From CAWCQC01 sp963819905 (GTDB lineage: Bacteria; Actinomycetota; Thermoleophilia; Gaiellales; Gaiellaceae): a stretch of DNA of 64,000 nt. Both the position numbers and the translations under genes were made by a program. Positions 54,189 to 61,969 of the stretch are shown piece by piece (the first letter of the stretch is position 1; every line of letters starts with the position of its first letter). The notes under the pieces are model-generated. The model ran no database searches and was not told the origin of the DNA. It saw only the letters and a program-made list of their open reading frames with translations. Where the stretch lies: positions 124,001 through 188,000 of the forward strand of contig CAWFXP010000010.1 of assembly GCA_963819905.1 (NCBI GenBank). The letters are read 5' to 3'.

Positions 54189-55073
54189 ATGGCTTATGAG
54201 ATCAAGATCCTCGACCTGATCGACATCGAGCTCGAGTCGAGCTTCCTCGTCCTCGCCCGCAACATGGGGCAGCTGACGACGGTGAAGACGTGGAGCTATC
54301 TCCTGCTCGGCCCCGCCGCCGAGCCGATCATCGTCGACACCGGCGCGATGAGCCCCGAGATCATGGGCCGACTTCACATGCGCGGCATCCAGAGCGAGGA
54401 GCAGCGGATCGAGAGGCAGCTCGAGAAGCACGGCGTCGGCATGGACGACGTGCGCTGGATCCTGCACACGCACCATCACATCGACCACGCCGGCCAGGAT
54501 CACCGCTTTCCGAAGGCGACCGTGGTCACGAACCGACGTGAGCTCGAATACTCGGTGTCCGGCATCATGGGCGGGCAGTACCCACCGGAGTACGTGAAGC
54601 ACCACGTCGACCGGCTGCACACGCCCGGAGCCCTGCGGCTGCTAGACCTCGAGCTGTCCGGCCCTGACGAGATCCTGCCGGGCATCGTGTGCGAGGCGGC
54701 AGGCGGCCATACGGAGGGCTCGATGAACGTCAACGTCGAGACGCCGGAGGGAGTCGCCTGCATCTGCGGGGACGTCATCTACGACGTCCAGAACCAGATC
54801 GTCGATCCGATCTACCAGGTGCTCGACTACGAGCCGCAGTCCACCGGGAACCAGGGAACGTCGAAGCGCCAGGAGCGCGCAGCGATCAAGAAGGCGCTCA
54901 ACGCGGGCACGTTCGTCCTGCCGCTCCACGACTGGCCGGCCCGGGTCGAGTCCGGCCGAGTCCTCTCGCGGCTCGTCGGCGACTCCGTGCCGGGGCCCGA
55001 GCAGGTCGTCGACCACCGGACGGTCGGGGAGACCGGCGAGATGGGCGCAGGCGCCGAACGATTCTGGGTGTGA
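54189..55073 (+). CDS. metallo-beta-lactamase-fold hydrolase
   Basis: This 294-residue protein has the dinuclear zinc motif WILHTHHHIDHAGQDHRFPK (HxHxDH), the third metal His in EAAGGHTEGSMNV, the bridging Asp in ACICGDVIYD and the last His in FVLPLHDWPAR. The closest pattern is that of N-acyl-homoserine lactonase-like and related MBL hydrolases of roughly 250-300 residues. AAAGGAG precedes ATG 54189. It is the first gene after the operator and is coupled to the SDR by GTGA. A lactone or thioester substrate is likely; none can be named. Confidence 0.9.
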   Translation: MAYEIKILDLIDIELESSFLVLARNMGQLTTVKTWSYLLLGPAAEPIIVDTGAMSPEIMGRLHMRGIQSEEQRIERQLEKHGVGMDDVRWILHTHHHIDHAGQDHRFPKATVVTNRRELEYSVSGIMGGQYPPEYVKHHVDRLHTPGALRLLDLELSGPDEILPGIVCEAAGGHTEGSMNVNVETPEGVACICGDVIYDVQNQIVDPIYQVLDYEPQSTGNQGTSKRQERAAIKKALNAGTFVLPLHDWPARVESGRVLSRLVGDSVPGPEQVVDHRTVGETGEMGAGAERFWV

Positions 55074-55819
55074 CGCGCAGCCGTCGATTCGAGGGTCGGG
55101 TCTGCCTCGTCAGCGGGGCAGGGCGTGGCATCGGCCGCGGCATCGCCCTCGGCCTCGCAGCCGAGGGAGGCAAGGTCGGCATCCTGGCACGATCTCGCGC
55201 GCAGTGCGAGGCCGTCGCCGACGCGATCGGCGAGCAGGGCCTTGCGGTCACGGGAGACGTGACCGATCTGAACTCCTGCGAGCACGCAGTCGCGGAGGTC
55301 ACGGCTCGCTTCGGTCGGATCTCCGTTCTCGTCAACGCGGCGGGCGTCTCGCCCGTCCGCCAGCGCGCCGAGCTGCACGACGTGACCGCCTGGCGGGAGA
55401 TCCTCGACGTCAACCTGACCGGTGCCTATCTCATGACGCGCGCCGCCGCACCGTCTCTCCTCGACGGGGGCGGGGCGGTCGTGATGGTCTCGAGCGTGAC
55501 CGGCGCAGTGGCGAGCCCGAGGCTCGCCGCCTACGGCGCCTCGAAGGCGGGCCTGACCCAGCTGACGCGCACCCTCGCGCGCGAGTGGGCCGACCGCGGC
55601 GTCCGGGTGAACGCGGTCGCGCCGGGATACGTCGAGACCGAGCTGACGGAGCGCCTGCTCGCGGTCGAGCGGCTGCGCACGGAGATCGTCGAGGCGACCC
55701 CGCTCGGACGGATCGCGCAGATCGAGGAGGTCGTGGCGCCGGCGCTCTTCCTCGCCTCGGACGAGGCGTCCTACATCACCGGCGCGGAGCTCCTCGTCGA
55801 CGGCGGAATGGCCGCCTGA
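55070..55819 (+). CDS. SDR family NAD(P)-dependent oxidoreductase
   Basis: GTG 55070 overlaps the hydrolase stop and gives 249 residues. It has the cofactor loop SGAGRGIGRG, NAAGVSP, the catalytic Ser in VVMVSSVTGAV, YGASKAG, a VRVNAVAPGYVETELTERLL loop and ITGAELLVDGGMAA. It resembles 3-oxoacyl-ACP or beta-hydroxy reductases of the FabG type. As second gene of the TetR-controlled plus-strand operon it probably acts on the hydrolase product. No carrier protein or other fatty acid gene is nearby. Confidence 0.9.
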   Translation: MTRSRRFEGRVCLVSGAGRGIGRGIALGLAAEGGKVGILARSRAQCEAVADAIGEQGLAVTGDVTDLNSCEHAVAEVTARFGRISVLVNAAGVSPVRQRAELHDVTAWREILDVNLTGAYLMTRAAAPSLLDGGGAVVMVSSVTGAVASPRLAAYGASKAGLTQLTRTLAREWADRGVRVNAVAPGYVETELTERLLAVERLRTEIVEATPLGRIAQIEEVVAPALFLASDEASYITGAELLVDGGMAA

Positions 55820-55912
55820 GCAGCGGGATCCTCCGGGGCCACCCCTCGCCTCCTCCCGACTCGATCGTACGTGGCGAATGCGCGCGGGTGGTTCGCGTAT
55901 CGTGACGAGACC

Positions 55913-55981
55913 GTGCCGAGGATGTCACGAGACGCATCGCCGGACGGGGTCGGGATGAGCTCCGCGCGGGGCGCGGGATGA
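55913..55981 (+). CDS. possible 22-codon leader ORF before the E1 beta gene
   Basis: GTG 55913 opens a 22-codon frame (VPRMSRDASPDGVG and further) whose TGA at 55979-55981 overlaps ATG 55978 of the E1 beta gene as ATGA. TATCGT at 55898-55903 could be the -10 box of a leaderless start at this GTG. The E1 beta ATG lacks a clear ribosome site, so coupling through this frame would make sense. The composition is ordinary and the evidence is positional only. Confidence 0.3.
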   Translation: MPRMSRDASPDGVGMSSARGAG

Positions 55982-56940
55982 GCGCAGAGGTCACGTACCT
56001 CGAGGCGATCCGGGCCGCGCTCGCCGATGCGCTGCGCGAGGACGAGCGGGTCTTCCTGCTCGGCGAGGACATCGGCCATTTCGGCGGGGCGTTCGGCGTC
56101 ACGAAGGGGCTGCTCGAGGAGTTCGGCGAGGATCGCGTCATCGACACGCCGATCTCCGAGGAGGGCTTCGTCGGCGCCGCCATCGGCGCGGCCTGGATGG
56201 GTGAGCGGCCGGTGGCCGAGCTGCAGTTCGCCGATTTCGTCAGCTGCCCATTCGATGCCATCGTCACGGTCGCGGCCAAGACCCACTGGCGCTCGGGCGC
56301 GCGCATCCCGCTCGTCATCCGTGCTCCGTTCGGCGGCGGTGTGCGCGGCGGCCCCTTCCACTCGCAGTGCCCGGAGGGCTGGTTCATCGGCCAGCCCGGG
56401 CTCAAGGTCGTCTGCCCGGGGTCGGTCGAGGACGCCTATGGCCTTCTCCGCGCGGCCGTGGATGACGACGACCCGGTTCTCTTCTTCGAGCACAAGGCGC
56501 TCTACCGGCGACTCCGCGACGAGCTGCCCGACGCGCGGTATCGCACGCCGATCGGCCGCGCCCGGGTCGCGCGGGACGGCGGCGAGGCGACGGTCGTCAC
56601 GTACGCCGCAGGCGTCGGCCTCGCGCTCGAGGCGTCGGCCGGGCTCGACGTCGAGGTACTCGACCTGCGGACGGTCTGGCCGCTCGACCGGCAGGCGATC
56701 CTCGCTTCGGTCGAGAAGACCTCACGCCTGCTCGTGCTCCAGGAGGCGACGCGCTCGACCGGTGCTGCTCCACTCGTGCTGTCGCTCGTCGGCCGGGAAG
56801 CGTACGAGCTGCTCGACGCCCCGCCCGTCCTGGTTGCTCCGCCCGATACGCCGGTGCCGTTCGCACCGGAGCTCGAGGACGCGTTCCAGCCGAGCGTGAC
56901 GGACGTCCGGGACGCCCTCGAGGAGCTGCTTGGCTACTAA
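55978..56940 (+). CDS. 2-oxoacid dehydrogenase E1 component, beta subunit
   Basis: This 320-residue transketolase-like beta subunit shows VTYLEAIRAALADALREDER, VFLLGEDIGHFGGAFGVTKG, FGEDRVIDTPISEEGFVGAA with the active-site Glu, FADFVSCPFDAIVTVAAK, and PVLFFEHKALYRRLRDELPD. Together with the following alpha subunit it forms a thiamine-diphosphate E1 of the pyruvate, acetoin or branched-chain type. The order beta then alpha is the reverse of the usual one. No E2 or E3 is in the window, so the pair may feed an E2 elsewhere or act on an unusual substrate. Confidence 0.93.
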   Translation: MSAEVTYLEAIRAALADALREDERVFLLGEDIGHFGGAFGVTKGLLEEFGEDRVIDTPISEEGFVGAAIGAAWMGERPVAELQFADFVSCPFDAIVTVAAKTHWRSGARIPLVIRAPFGGGVRGGPFHSQCPEGWFIGQPGLKVVCPGSVEDAYGLLRAAVDDDDPVLFFEHKALYRRLRDELPDARYRTPIGRARVARDGGEATVVTYAAGVGLALEASAGLDVEVLDLRTVWPLDRQAILASVEKTSRLLVLQEATRSTGAAPLVLSLVGREAYELLDAPPVLVAPPDTPVPFAPELEDAFQPSVTDVRDALEELLGY

Positions 56941-57937
56941 GACGGACGTGCTGCCGGCGAGCGCGTCGCCCGCTGTCGCGCTCGAGACCCGGCTCGAGCT
57001 GTTCCGGCTGATGCTCCTCCACCGGCTCACCGAGGAGCGCATAATGACGCTCTACCGGCAGGGCCGCATCGCCGGCAGCGTTTACACCGGGTTCATGCAG
57101 GAAGCAGTGGCCGCCGGGGCGGGCCTCGCGCTCGGGCCCGACGACGTCGTCGCCCCGCTCAACCGAGAGCTCGCCTGCCACTACGCCCGCGGGGTGACGG
57201 TGGCCGACGCGTTCATGAACTTCCTCGGCCGGGGGGACGGCCCGACGTTCGGTCGTGACGGGAACATGCACTTCGGCGCGCCCGCGAAAGGCGTCTTTCC
57301 GCTCGTCTCGATGCTCGGCAACCTCTGCCCGCTGGTCGTCGGCGCCGCGCTCGCCTTCAAGAGGCGCGGGGAGCCCCGCGTCGCGATGACGTTCTGGGGT
57401 GACGGCGCCATGTCGACCGGCGACGTCCACGAGGGGTTGAACCTCGCCGGTGTCTGGCAGGTTCCGGCGGTGTTCGTGATCCAGAACAACCACTTCGCCT
57501 ACTCGACGCCGACGGAACGGCAGATGCTGAACACGAACATCAGCGAGCGGATCGAGGGCGGCTGGAACATCCCGTGCGTCCGCGTCGACGGGACGGACGC
57601 CCTCGCCGTCTACGAGGCCGCGCGTTCGGCGGTCGAGCGTGCACGCACGGGAGCGGGGCCGCAGGCGTTCGAGGCGCTGACGCTTCGCGGGCACGGACAC
57701 GCTGCCCACGACGACGCTCGCTACGTCCCGCCCGAGCTGCGAGCCCGCTACGCCGATCCGATCGAACGGCTCGCGGCGCGCCTCCTACTCGACGGAGTGG
57801 CGGCCGAGATCGTCGACGAGAAGCGTCGCGTCGCCGCCGAGGAGGTGGCGGCCGGCCTGGCCGAGGCGGAGGCGGCGCCCGCGCCCGACCCGGCAACGCT
57901 CGAGCGCGGCGTCTATGCGACCCCGATCGAAGGATGA
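56930..57937 (+). CDS. 2-oxoacid dehydrogenase E1 component, alpha subunit
   Basis: TTG 56930 overlaps the beta-subunit end by 11 bases, with GAGGAG before it, and gives 335 residues. LMLLHRLTEERIMTLYRQGR, HFGAPAKGVFPLVSMLG and MTFWGDGAMSTGDVHEGLNL followed by PAVFVIQNNHFAYSTPTERQ form the thiamine-diphosphate motif (GDG to NN). The regulatory phosphorylation-loop region is short. It resembles acetoin or pyruvate dehydrogenase alpha subunits. The stop overlaps the Gnd-like start as ATGA, tying three genes together. Confidence 0.93.
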   Translation: MATKTDVLPASASPAVALETRLELFRLMLLHRLTEERIMTLYRQGRIAGSVYTGFMQEAVAAGAGLALGPDDVVAPLNRELACHYARGVTVADAFMNFLGRGDGPTFGRDGNMHFGAPAKGVFPLVSMLGNLCPLVVGAALAFKRRGEPRVAMTFWGDGAMSTGDVHEGLNLAGVWQVPAVFVIQNNHFAYSTPTERQMLNTNISERIEGGWNIPCVRVDGTDALAVYEAARSAVERARTGAGPQAFEALTLRGHGHAAHDDARYVPPELRARYADPIERLAARLLLDGVAAEIVDEKRRVAAEEVAAGLAEAEAAPAPDPATLERGVYATPIEG

Positions 57938-59385
57938 GCGTGCAGGCGGACATCGGTCTCGTCGGGCTCGCGGTGATGGGCCAGAACCTCGTCCTCAACA
58001 TGGACGACCACGGCTACCGCGTCGCCGTCTACAACCGCACCGCCGAGAAGACCGACGCGTTCCTGGCAGGCCCGGCGTCCGGAACGACGGTCGTCGGCGC
58101 GCGATCGCTCGCGGAGCTCGCCTCGCAGCTTCGGCGGCCGCGCGTCGTGATGTTGATGGTGCAGGCGGGCGAGGCCGTCGACACGACGATCGCGCAGCTG
58201 CTTCCCCATCTCGACCCGGGCGACGTCGTCGTGGACGGCGGGAACTCGAACTTCGCCGACTCGATCCGGCGGGAGCGGGAGCTGCGCGAGCAGGGGCTTC
58301 TCTTCGTCGGCACGGGCATCTCGGGGGGCGAGGACGGGGCGCGTCACGGCCCGTCGATCATGCCCGGGGGAAACGCCGACGCCTGGCCGAGGGTGAAGGA
58401 GATCTTCCAGTCGATCGCTGCGAAGGTCGACGACGGCACACCCTGCTGCGACTGGGTCGGCGAGGGCGGCGCCGGGCACTACGTGAAGATGGTGCACAAC
58501 GGCATCGAGTACGGCGACATGCAGCTGATCGCCGAGGCGTACGATCTGCTGCGCACCGGCGCCGGCCTCTCCTACGACGAGCTCCACGACGTCTTCGCCG
58601 AATGGAACCGCGGGCGCCTCGACTCCTACCTGATCGAGATCACGCGCGACATCATGGCCTTCCGGGATGCCGACGGCGAGCCGCTCGTCGAGCGGATCGT
58701 GGACTCTGCAGGCCAGAAAGGCACGGGCAAGTGGACCGCGATCTCCTCGCTCGAGCTGGGCGCGCCGGTGACGCTCGTCGCCGAGGCCGTCTACGCCCGG
58801 ATCCTGTCGTCGCTGCGCGGCGAGCGCCTCGTTGCCTCCGGCGTCCTCGCCGGCCGGAACGGTGCCTCGCTGCCCGGCGAGGGCTTCGTCGACGCCGTCC
58901 GGGACGCGCTCTACGCGTCGAAGATCATCTCCTACGCCCAGGGGTTCATGCTCTTCCGGGCAGCCGCCGCCGAGTACGCATGGAGCCTCGACTACGGCGC
59001 CGTCGCGCTCATGTGGCGCGGGGGCTGCATCATCCGATCGGCGTTTCTCGGCAAGATCAAGGACGCATTCGACCGCGACCCTGAGCTTCCGAACCTGCTC
59101 CTCGACCCCTACTTCCGCGACGAGATCGAGGCCGCCGAGCCAGGGTGGCGGCGGGCGGTCTCGGCCGCGGTCGCCTCGGGAATCCCGGTCCCCGCGTACT
59201 CGAGCGCACTCGCCTTCTACGACGGCTACCGGCGGGAGAGGCTTCCCGCCAACCTGATCCAGGCGCAGCGGGACTACTTCGGTGCGCACACCTACGAGCG
59301 GATCGACCGGGCCGCCGGGGAGCGCTTCCATACGAACTGGACGGGGCGGGGCGGCGAGACGGCGTCCGGCGCCTACGACGCCTAG
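57934..59385 (+). CDS. gnd: 6-phosphogluconate dehydrogenase (decarboxylating)
   Basis: This 483-residue protein begins ADIGLVGLAVMGQNLVLNMD, the NADP fold, and has VVVDGGNSNFADSIRRE, GTGISGGEDGARHGPSIMPG with the substrate loop, GEGGAGHYVKMVHNGIEYGD with the catalytic Lys and Glu region, and WRGGCIIRSAFLGKIKDAFD. The length is that of the long homodimeric Gnd. It oxidises 6-phosphogluconate to ribulose 5-phosphate and CO2. Coupling to the E1 pair (ATGA) is unusual. GSGK is replaced by GTGK in AGQKGTGKWTA, as in many actinobacteria. Confidence 0.93.
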   Translation: MSVQADIGLVGLAVMGQNLVLNMDDHGYRVAVYNRTAEKTDAFLAGPASGTTVVGARSLAELASQLRRPRVVMLMVQAGEAVDTTIAQLLPHLDPGDVVVDGGNSNFADSIRRERELREQGLLFVGTGISGGEDGARHGPSIMPGGNADAWPRVKEIFQSIAAKVDDGTPCCDWVGEGGAGHYVKMVHNGIEYGDMQLIAEAYDLLRTGAGLSYDELHDVFAEWNRGRLDSYLIEITRDIMAFRDADGEPLVERIVDSAGQKGTGKWTAISSLELGAPVTLVAEAVYARILSSLRGERLVASGVLAGRNGASLPGEGFVDAVRDALYASKIISYAQGFMLFRAAAAEYAWSLDYGAVALMWRGGCIIRSAFLGKIKDAFDRDPELPNLLLDPYFRDEIEAAEPGWRRAVSAAVASGIPVPAYSSALAFYDGYRRERLPANLIQAQRDYFGAHTYERIDRAAGERFHTNWTGRGGETASGAYDA

Positions 59386-60090
59386 ATGCGAGTTCTCGTC
59401 GTACAGCACGACCACGACAAGCCCCTCGGGCGGCTGGAGGAGCCGCTGCGAGCGGAGGGGCTCGACCTCGACATTCGGATGGCCGGCAGGGAGCCGGTCG
59501 AGCTCGAGGATCACGTGGCGATCGTCGGGCTCTCGGGCTTCGCCGACCCGGTCGACGACAGCGAGGCGGTGGGTTCGACGCGCACGGCGTTCGCGTCGGC
59601 GCTCCAGCAGGAGCTCCCTGCGCTCGGCATCTGCCTCGGAGCCCAGCTCCTCGGCCAGGCGGCGGGGGCAGTTGCGGATCGCTGCGCGTCGGAGTACGGG
59701 TTCGCTCCGATCGAGCTGACCGACGAGGCGCGGGAGGATCTGCTCCTCGCGGGTCTGCCCGCACAGCTCGAGGTCTTCCACGCGCACGACTACGCGATCT
59801 CGCTGCCGCCGGGCGCGACGCCGCTCGCCCGGACGGCGAACGCCCTACAGGCCTTCCACGTGGCGCCGGTCTCGTGGGGCCTCCAGTTTCATCCGGAGCC
59901 GACGCTCGGGATCGTCGACGCCTGGGTCGCGAGCCACCACGCCTTTCTTCGGAGCAGGGGAGCCGATCCCGACCGGGTGGCGGCGGACGCCCGCCGGCTC
60001 GACGGGCTCGCCGAAAACGTGGCCGAGGCGCTCGCCGGGGGCTTTGCCCGGCTCGTTCGCGAGCGGGCGGCCCGCGGCGAGCGCCGGTGA
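59386..60090 (+). CDS. class I glutamine amidotransferase domain protein
   Basis: This 234-residue protein starts immediately after the gnd stop. The triad is visible: the nucleophile Cys in LGICLGAQLLGQ, and His and Glu in LQFHPEPTLG. VQHDHDKPLGRLEEPLRAEG is the usual N-terminal strand. It has only the glutaminase domain, like GuaA-type or YfeJ-like stand-alone proteins. The partner that would use the ammonia is not visible; the preceding genes are sugar and 2-oxoacid enzymes. It probably belongs to the same transcription unit. Confidence 0.9.
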   Translation: MRVLVVQHDHDKPLGRLEEPLRAEGLDLDIRMAGREPVELEDHVAIVGLSGFADPVDDSEAVGSTRTAFASALQQELPALGICLGAQLLGQAAGAVADRCASEYGFAPIELTDEAREDLLLAGLPAQLEVFHAHDYAISLPPGATPLARTANALQAFHVAPVSWGLQFHPEPTLGIVDAWVASHHAFLRSRGADPDRVAADARRLDGLAENVAEALAGGFARLVRERAARGERR

Positions 60091-60091
60091 T

Positions 60092-60502
60092 TCAGCGTCG
60101 CCTGATCGCGTCGAGCTCGTTCCTGGAAGCGGCCTTTCGGCGCTCGAGATCGTCCGGGTCGACGAGCCGCCCGTCCCGGCCGACGTAGCCGCCCTCTCCG
60201 CCGACGATCACGAGCACGAGCTCCTCGTCACCCGCGTTCCAGACCTGCCTCGGCGTCGCCGCCTCGACGTGACAGAGCCCGCCCGGGCCGAGCTCGAACT
60301 CGTCCCCGTCGACGGCGAAGCCCGCGCGTCCGGCGTGAACGACGTAGAGCTCGTCCTGGCGCTCGTGCGTGTGGTTGAACCACTCGGTGCCGGGTGGAAG
60401 CACGAGGGCGTTCACCCCGAACGCCGTGACGCCGAGCGGCTGGCGGACATGGCGCATGAACCCGTCGCCGAGCCCGTCGATCGTCGCGACCCCGTAGCCC
60501 AC
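60092..60502 (-). CDS. cupin-domain protein
   Basis: This 136-residue cupin has LPPGTEWFNHTHERQDELYV followed by GRAGFAVDGDEFELGPGGLC, then HVEAATPRQVWNAGDEELVL. The first motif has the two His ligands and Glu; the second has lost the final His. The N-terminal segment GYGVATIDGLGDGFMRHVRQ is typical of a small cupin subgroup of unknown role. It is the last gene of the minus-strand run from the right edge, four bases after the SDR stop, and converges with the amidotransferase. Confidence 0.82.
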   Translation of the reverse strand: MGYGVATIDGLGDGFMRHVRQPLGVTAFGVNALVLPPGTEWFNHTHERQDELYVVHAGRAGFAVDGDEFELGPGGLCHVEAATPRQVWNAGDEELVLVIVGGEGGYVGRDGRLVDPDDLERRKAASRNELDAIRRR

Positions 60503-60506
60503 GGCG

Positions 60507-61199
60507 CTACGCCGACTGCCCGATCGGCCGGACGAGGATCTCGTTCACGTCGACATGCGCTGGGCGCTCGACGGCGAACATGACCGCGTCGGCCACGTCG
60601 TCGGCCGTCAACGGCCCCGCGTCGGTGACCGGATTGTCGAAGAACGGCGTGTCGACCATGCCCGGCTCGACGACCGTGACGCGGACCCCGCTCCCGTCGA
60701 CCTCCTGGCGCAGCGACTCGCCCATGGCCGTCACGGCCCATTTCGTCGCGGAGTAGAGCGATCCGGGCAGCGCCTTGCGCCCGGCGACCGAGCCCGTGAG
60801 AACGACGTGCCCCTTCGACTCGGTCACCGCCGCGAGCGTCGCGCGAATCGTCAACGCGGCGCCGTAGACGTTCGTCAACACCATGCTCTTCCAGTGTTCC
60901 GGCGTCGACTCGAGGAAGCCCCGTGTCGCCCCGAAGCCGGCGTTCGCGAAGACGACGTCGATCGAGCCGTAGGCGTCGAGGGCGGCGGCCGCCAGGGCCT
61001 CCTGGTCGGCCCACTCGGTGACGTCGCAACCGACGGCTAGCGCCCGGCCGGTGCCGCCGATCTCCGAGGCAAGCCGTTCGAGCTCGTCGAGGCGCCGGGC
61101 TGCGACCACCACCCGGAAGCCCGCTGCCGCAGCGCGCCGCGCGGTCGCGGCGCCGATTCCGCTCGAGGCGCCGGTGACGAGGAAGACGGGGTCGGCCAT
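60507..61199 (-). CDS. SDR family oxidoreductase
   Basis: This 230-residue short-chain dehydrogenase shows VFLVTGASSGIGAATARRAA, VVAARRLDELERLASEIGGT, VFANAGFGATRGFLE, GHVVLTGSVAGRKALPGSLY with catalytic Ser and Tyr, SATKWAVTAMGESLRQEVDG and VVEPGMVDTPFFDNPV. It resembles the YdfG-type serine or 3-hydroxy acid dehydrogenases. It starts nine bases after the tryptophan dioxygenase stop. The substrate is unknown. Confidence 0.9.
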   Translation of the reverse strand: MADPVFLVTGASSGIGAATARRAAAAGFRVVVAARRLDELERLASEIGGTGRALAVGCDVTEWADQEALAAAALDAYGSIDVVFANAGFGATRGFLESTPEHWKSMVLTNVYGAALTIRATLAAVTESKGHVVLTGSVAGRKALPGSLYSATKWAVTAMGESLRQEVDGSGVRVTVVEPGMVDTPFFDNPVTDAGPLTADDVADAVMFAVERPAHVDVNEILVRPIGQSA

Positions 61200-61208
61200 G
61201 CGAGATTC

Positions 61209-61931
61209 CTAGCCCGGGCTCGTGCCCGCGATCTGCGTCAGGCGGTTCCTGACCTGCCAGAGCTCCGGATAGTAGCGATGGTTGATCAGCTTCCCGAGCA
61301 GCTCGACCGGAGTTCCCTGGGTGCCGACGGCGTCGAAGCCGATGATCCGCTCGACGACCTTGAAGTGGCGGACTCGCCACAGCGTGAGGCGCTCGTCCCA
61401 GTCGGTCAGGAGCTCGGCGAGCTGGTAGAGCTCCTCGTGCTCGCGGCCCCGCTGGTAGAGCTCGGCGACGGTGAGGCGGTGCTCGCGGAGCAGGCGGGTG
61501 AACGCCTGCCCGAGCGCCGGCGAGACCTCTCTGACACGCCGGAAGCCGGGTGAGTCGAAGCCGCTTCCGTGGCCGAGAATGCGGCGGACGTCCTGGTACT
61601 CCCAGGGTGAGAGCTGCTCGAGCATCGAGAGCGCCTCCGTGACGAGCGAGATCCCGAGCGTCGCGCGGCGCAGCAGCCTGATCGCGCCCGCCAGGTCGCG
61701 CTCGTCGATCAGCGACGTCGCGGTCTCGACCTCGAAGGAGGCGTGCTTCAACCAGAGCTCGGACGACTGATGGACGGTCTGGAAGAGCAGCTCGTCTCGA
61801 TGGGCCCATTCCGCGGGTGTCCTCTGGAGCGCGAGCAGCTCGTCGGTTCGCAGGTACCGCTCGTAGTCACTCGCCCCCCTTCCCGGGAGGATCGGCTCGA
61901 GAGTTCCCTGCTCCGGCGCGCTCTCCGTCAC
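61209..61931 (-). CDS. kynA: tryptophan 2,3-dioxygenase
   Basis: GTG 61931, with AAAGGAG upstream, gives 240 residues, shorter than the usual 260-280. YERYLRTDELLALQRTPAEW, LLFQTVHQSSELWLKHASFE with the distal His, SPWEYQDVRRILGHGSGFDS, a RVRHFKVVERIIG segment with the heme-ligating His, and NHRYYPELWQVRNRLTQIAG are family motifs. The loop normally GTGGSSG is GTQGTPVELL here, shorter and altered near the substrate. The enzyme opens the indole ring of tryptophan to N-formylkynurenine. No kynurenine formamidase or kynureninase is in the window. Confidence 0.9.
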   Translation of the reverse strand: MTESAPEQGTLEPILPGRGASDYERYLRTDELLALQRTPAEWAHRDELLFQTVHQSSELWLKHASFEVETATSLIDERDLAGAIRLLRRATLGISLVTEALSMLEQLSPWEYQDVRRILGHGSGFDSPGFRRVREVSPALGQAFTRLLREHRLTVAELYQRGREHEELYQLAELLTDWDERLTLWRVRHFKVVERIIGFDAVGTQGTPVELLGKLINHRYYPELWQVRNRLTQIAGTSPG

Positions 61932-61969
61932 GGCAGCTCCTTTCCTCGGGGTGAGGATATGTGCAGGTC

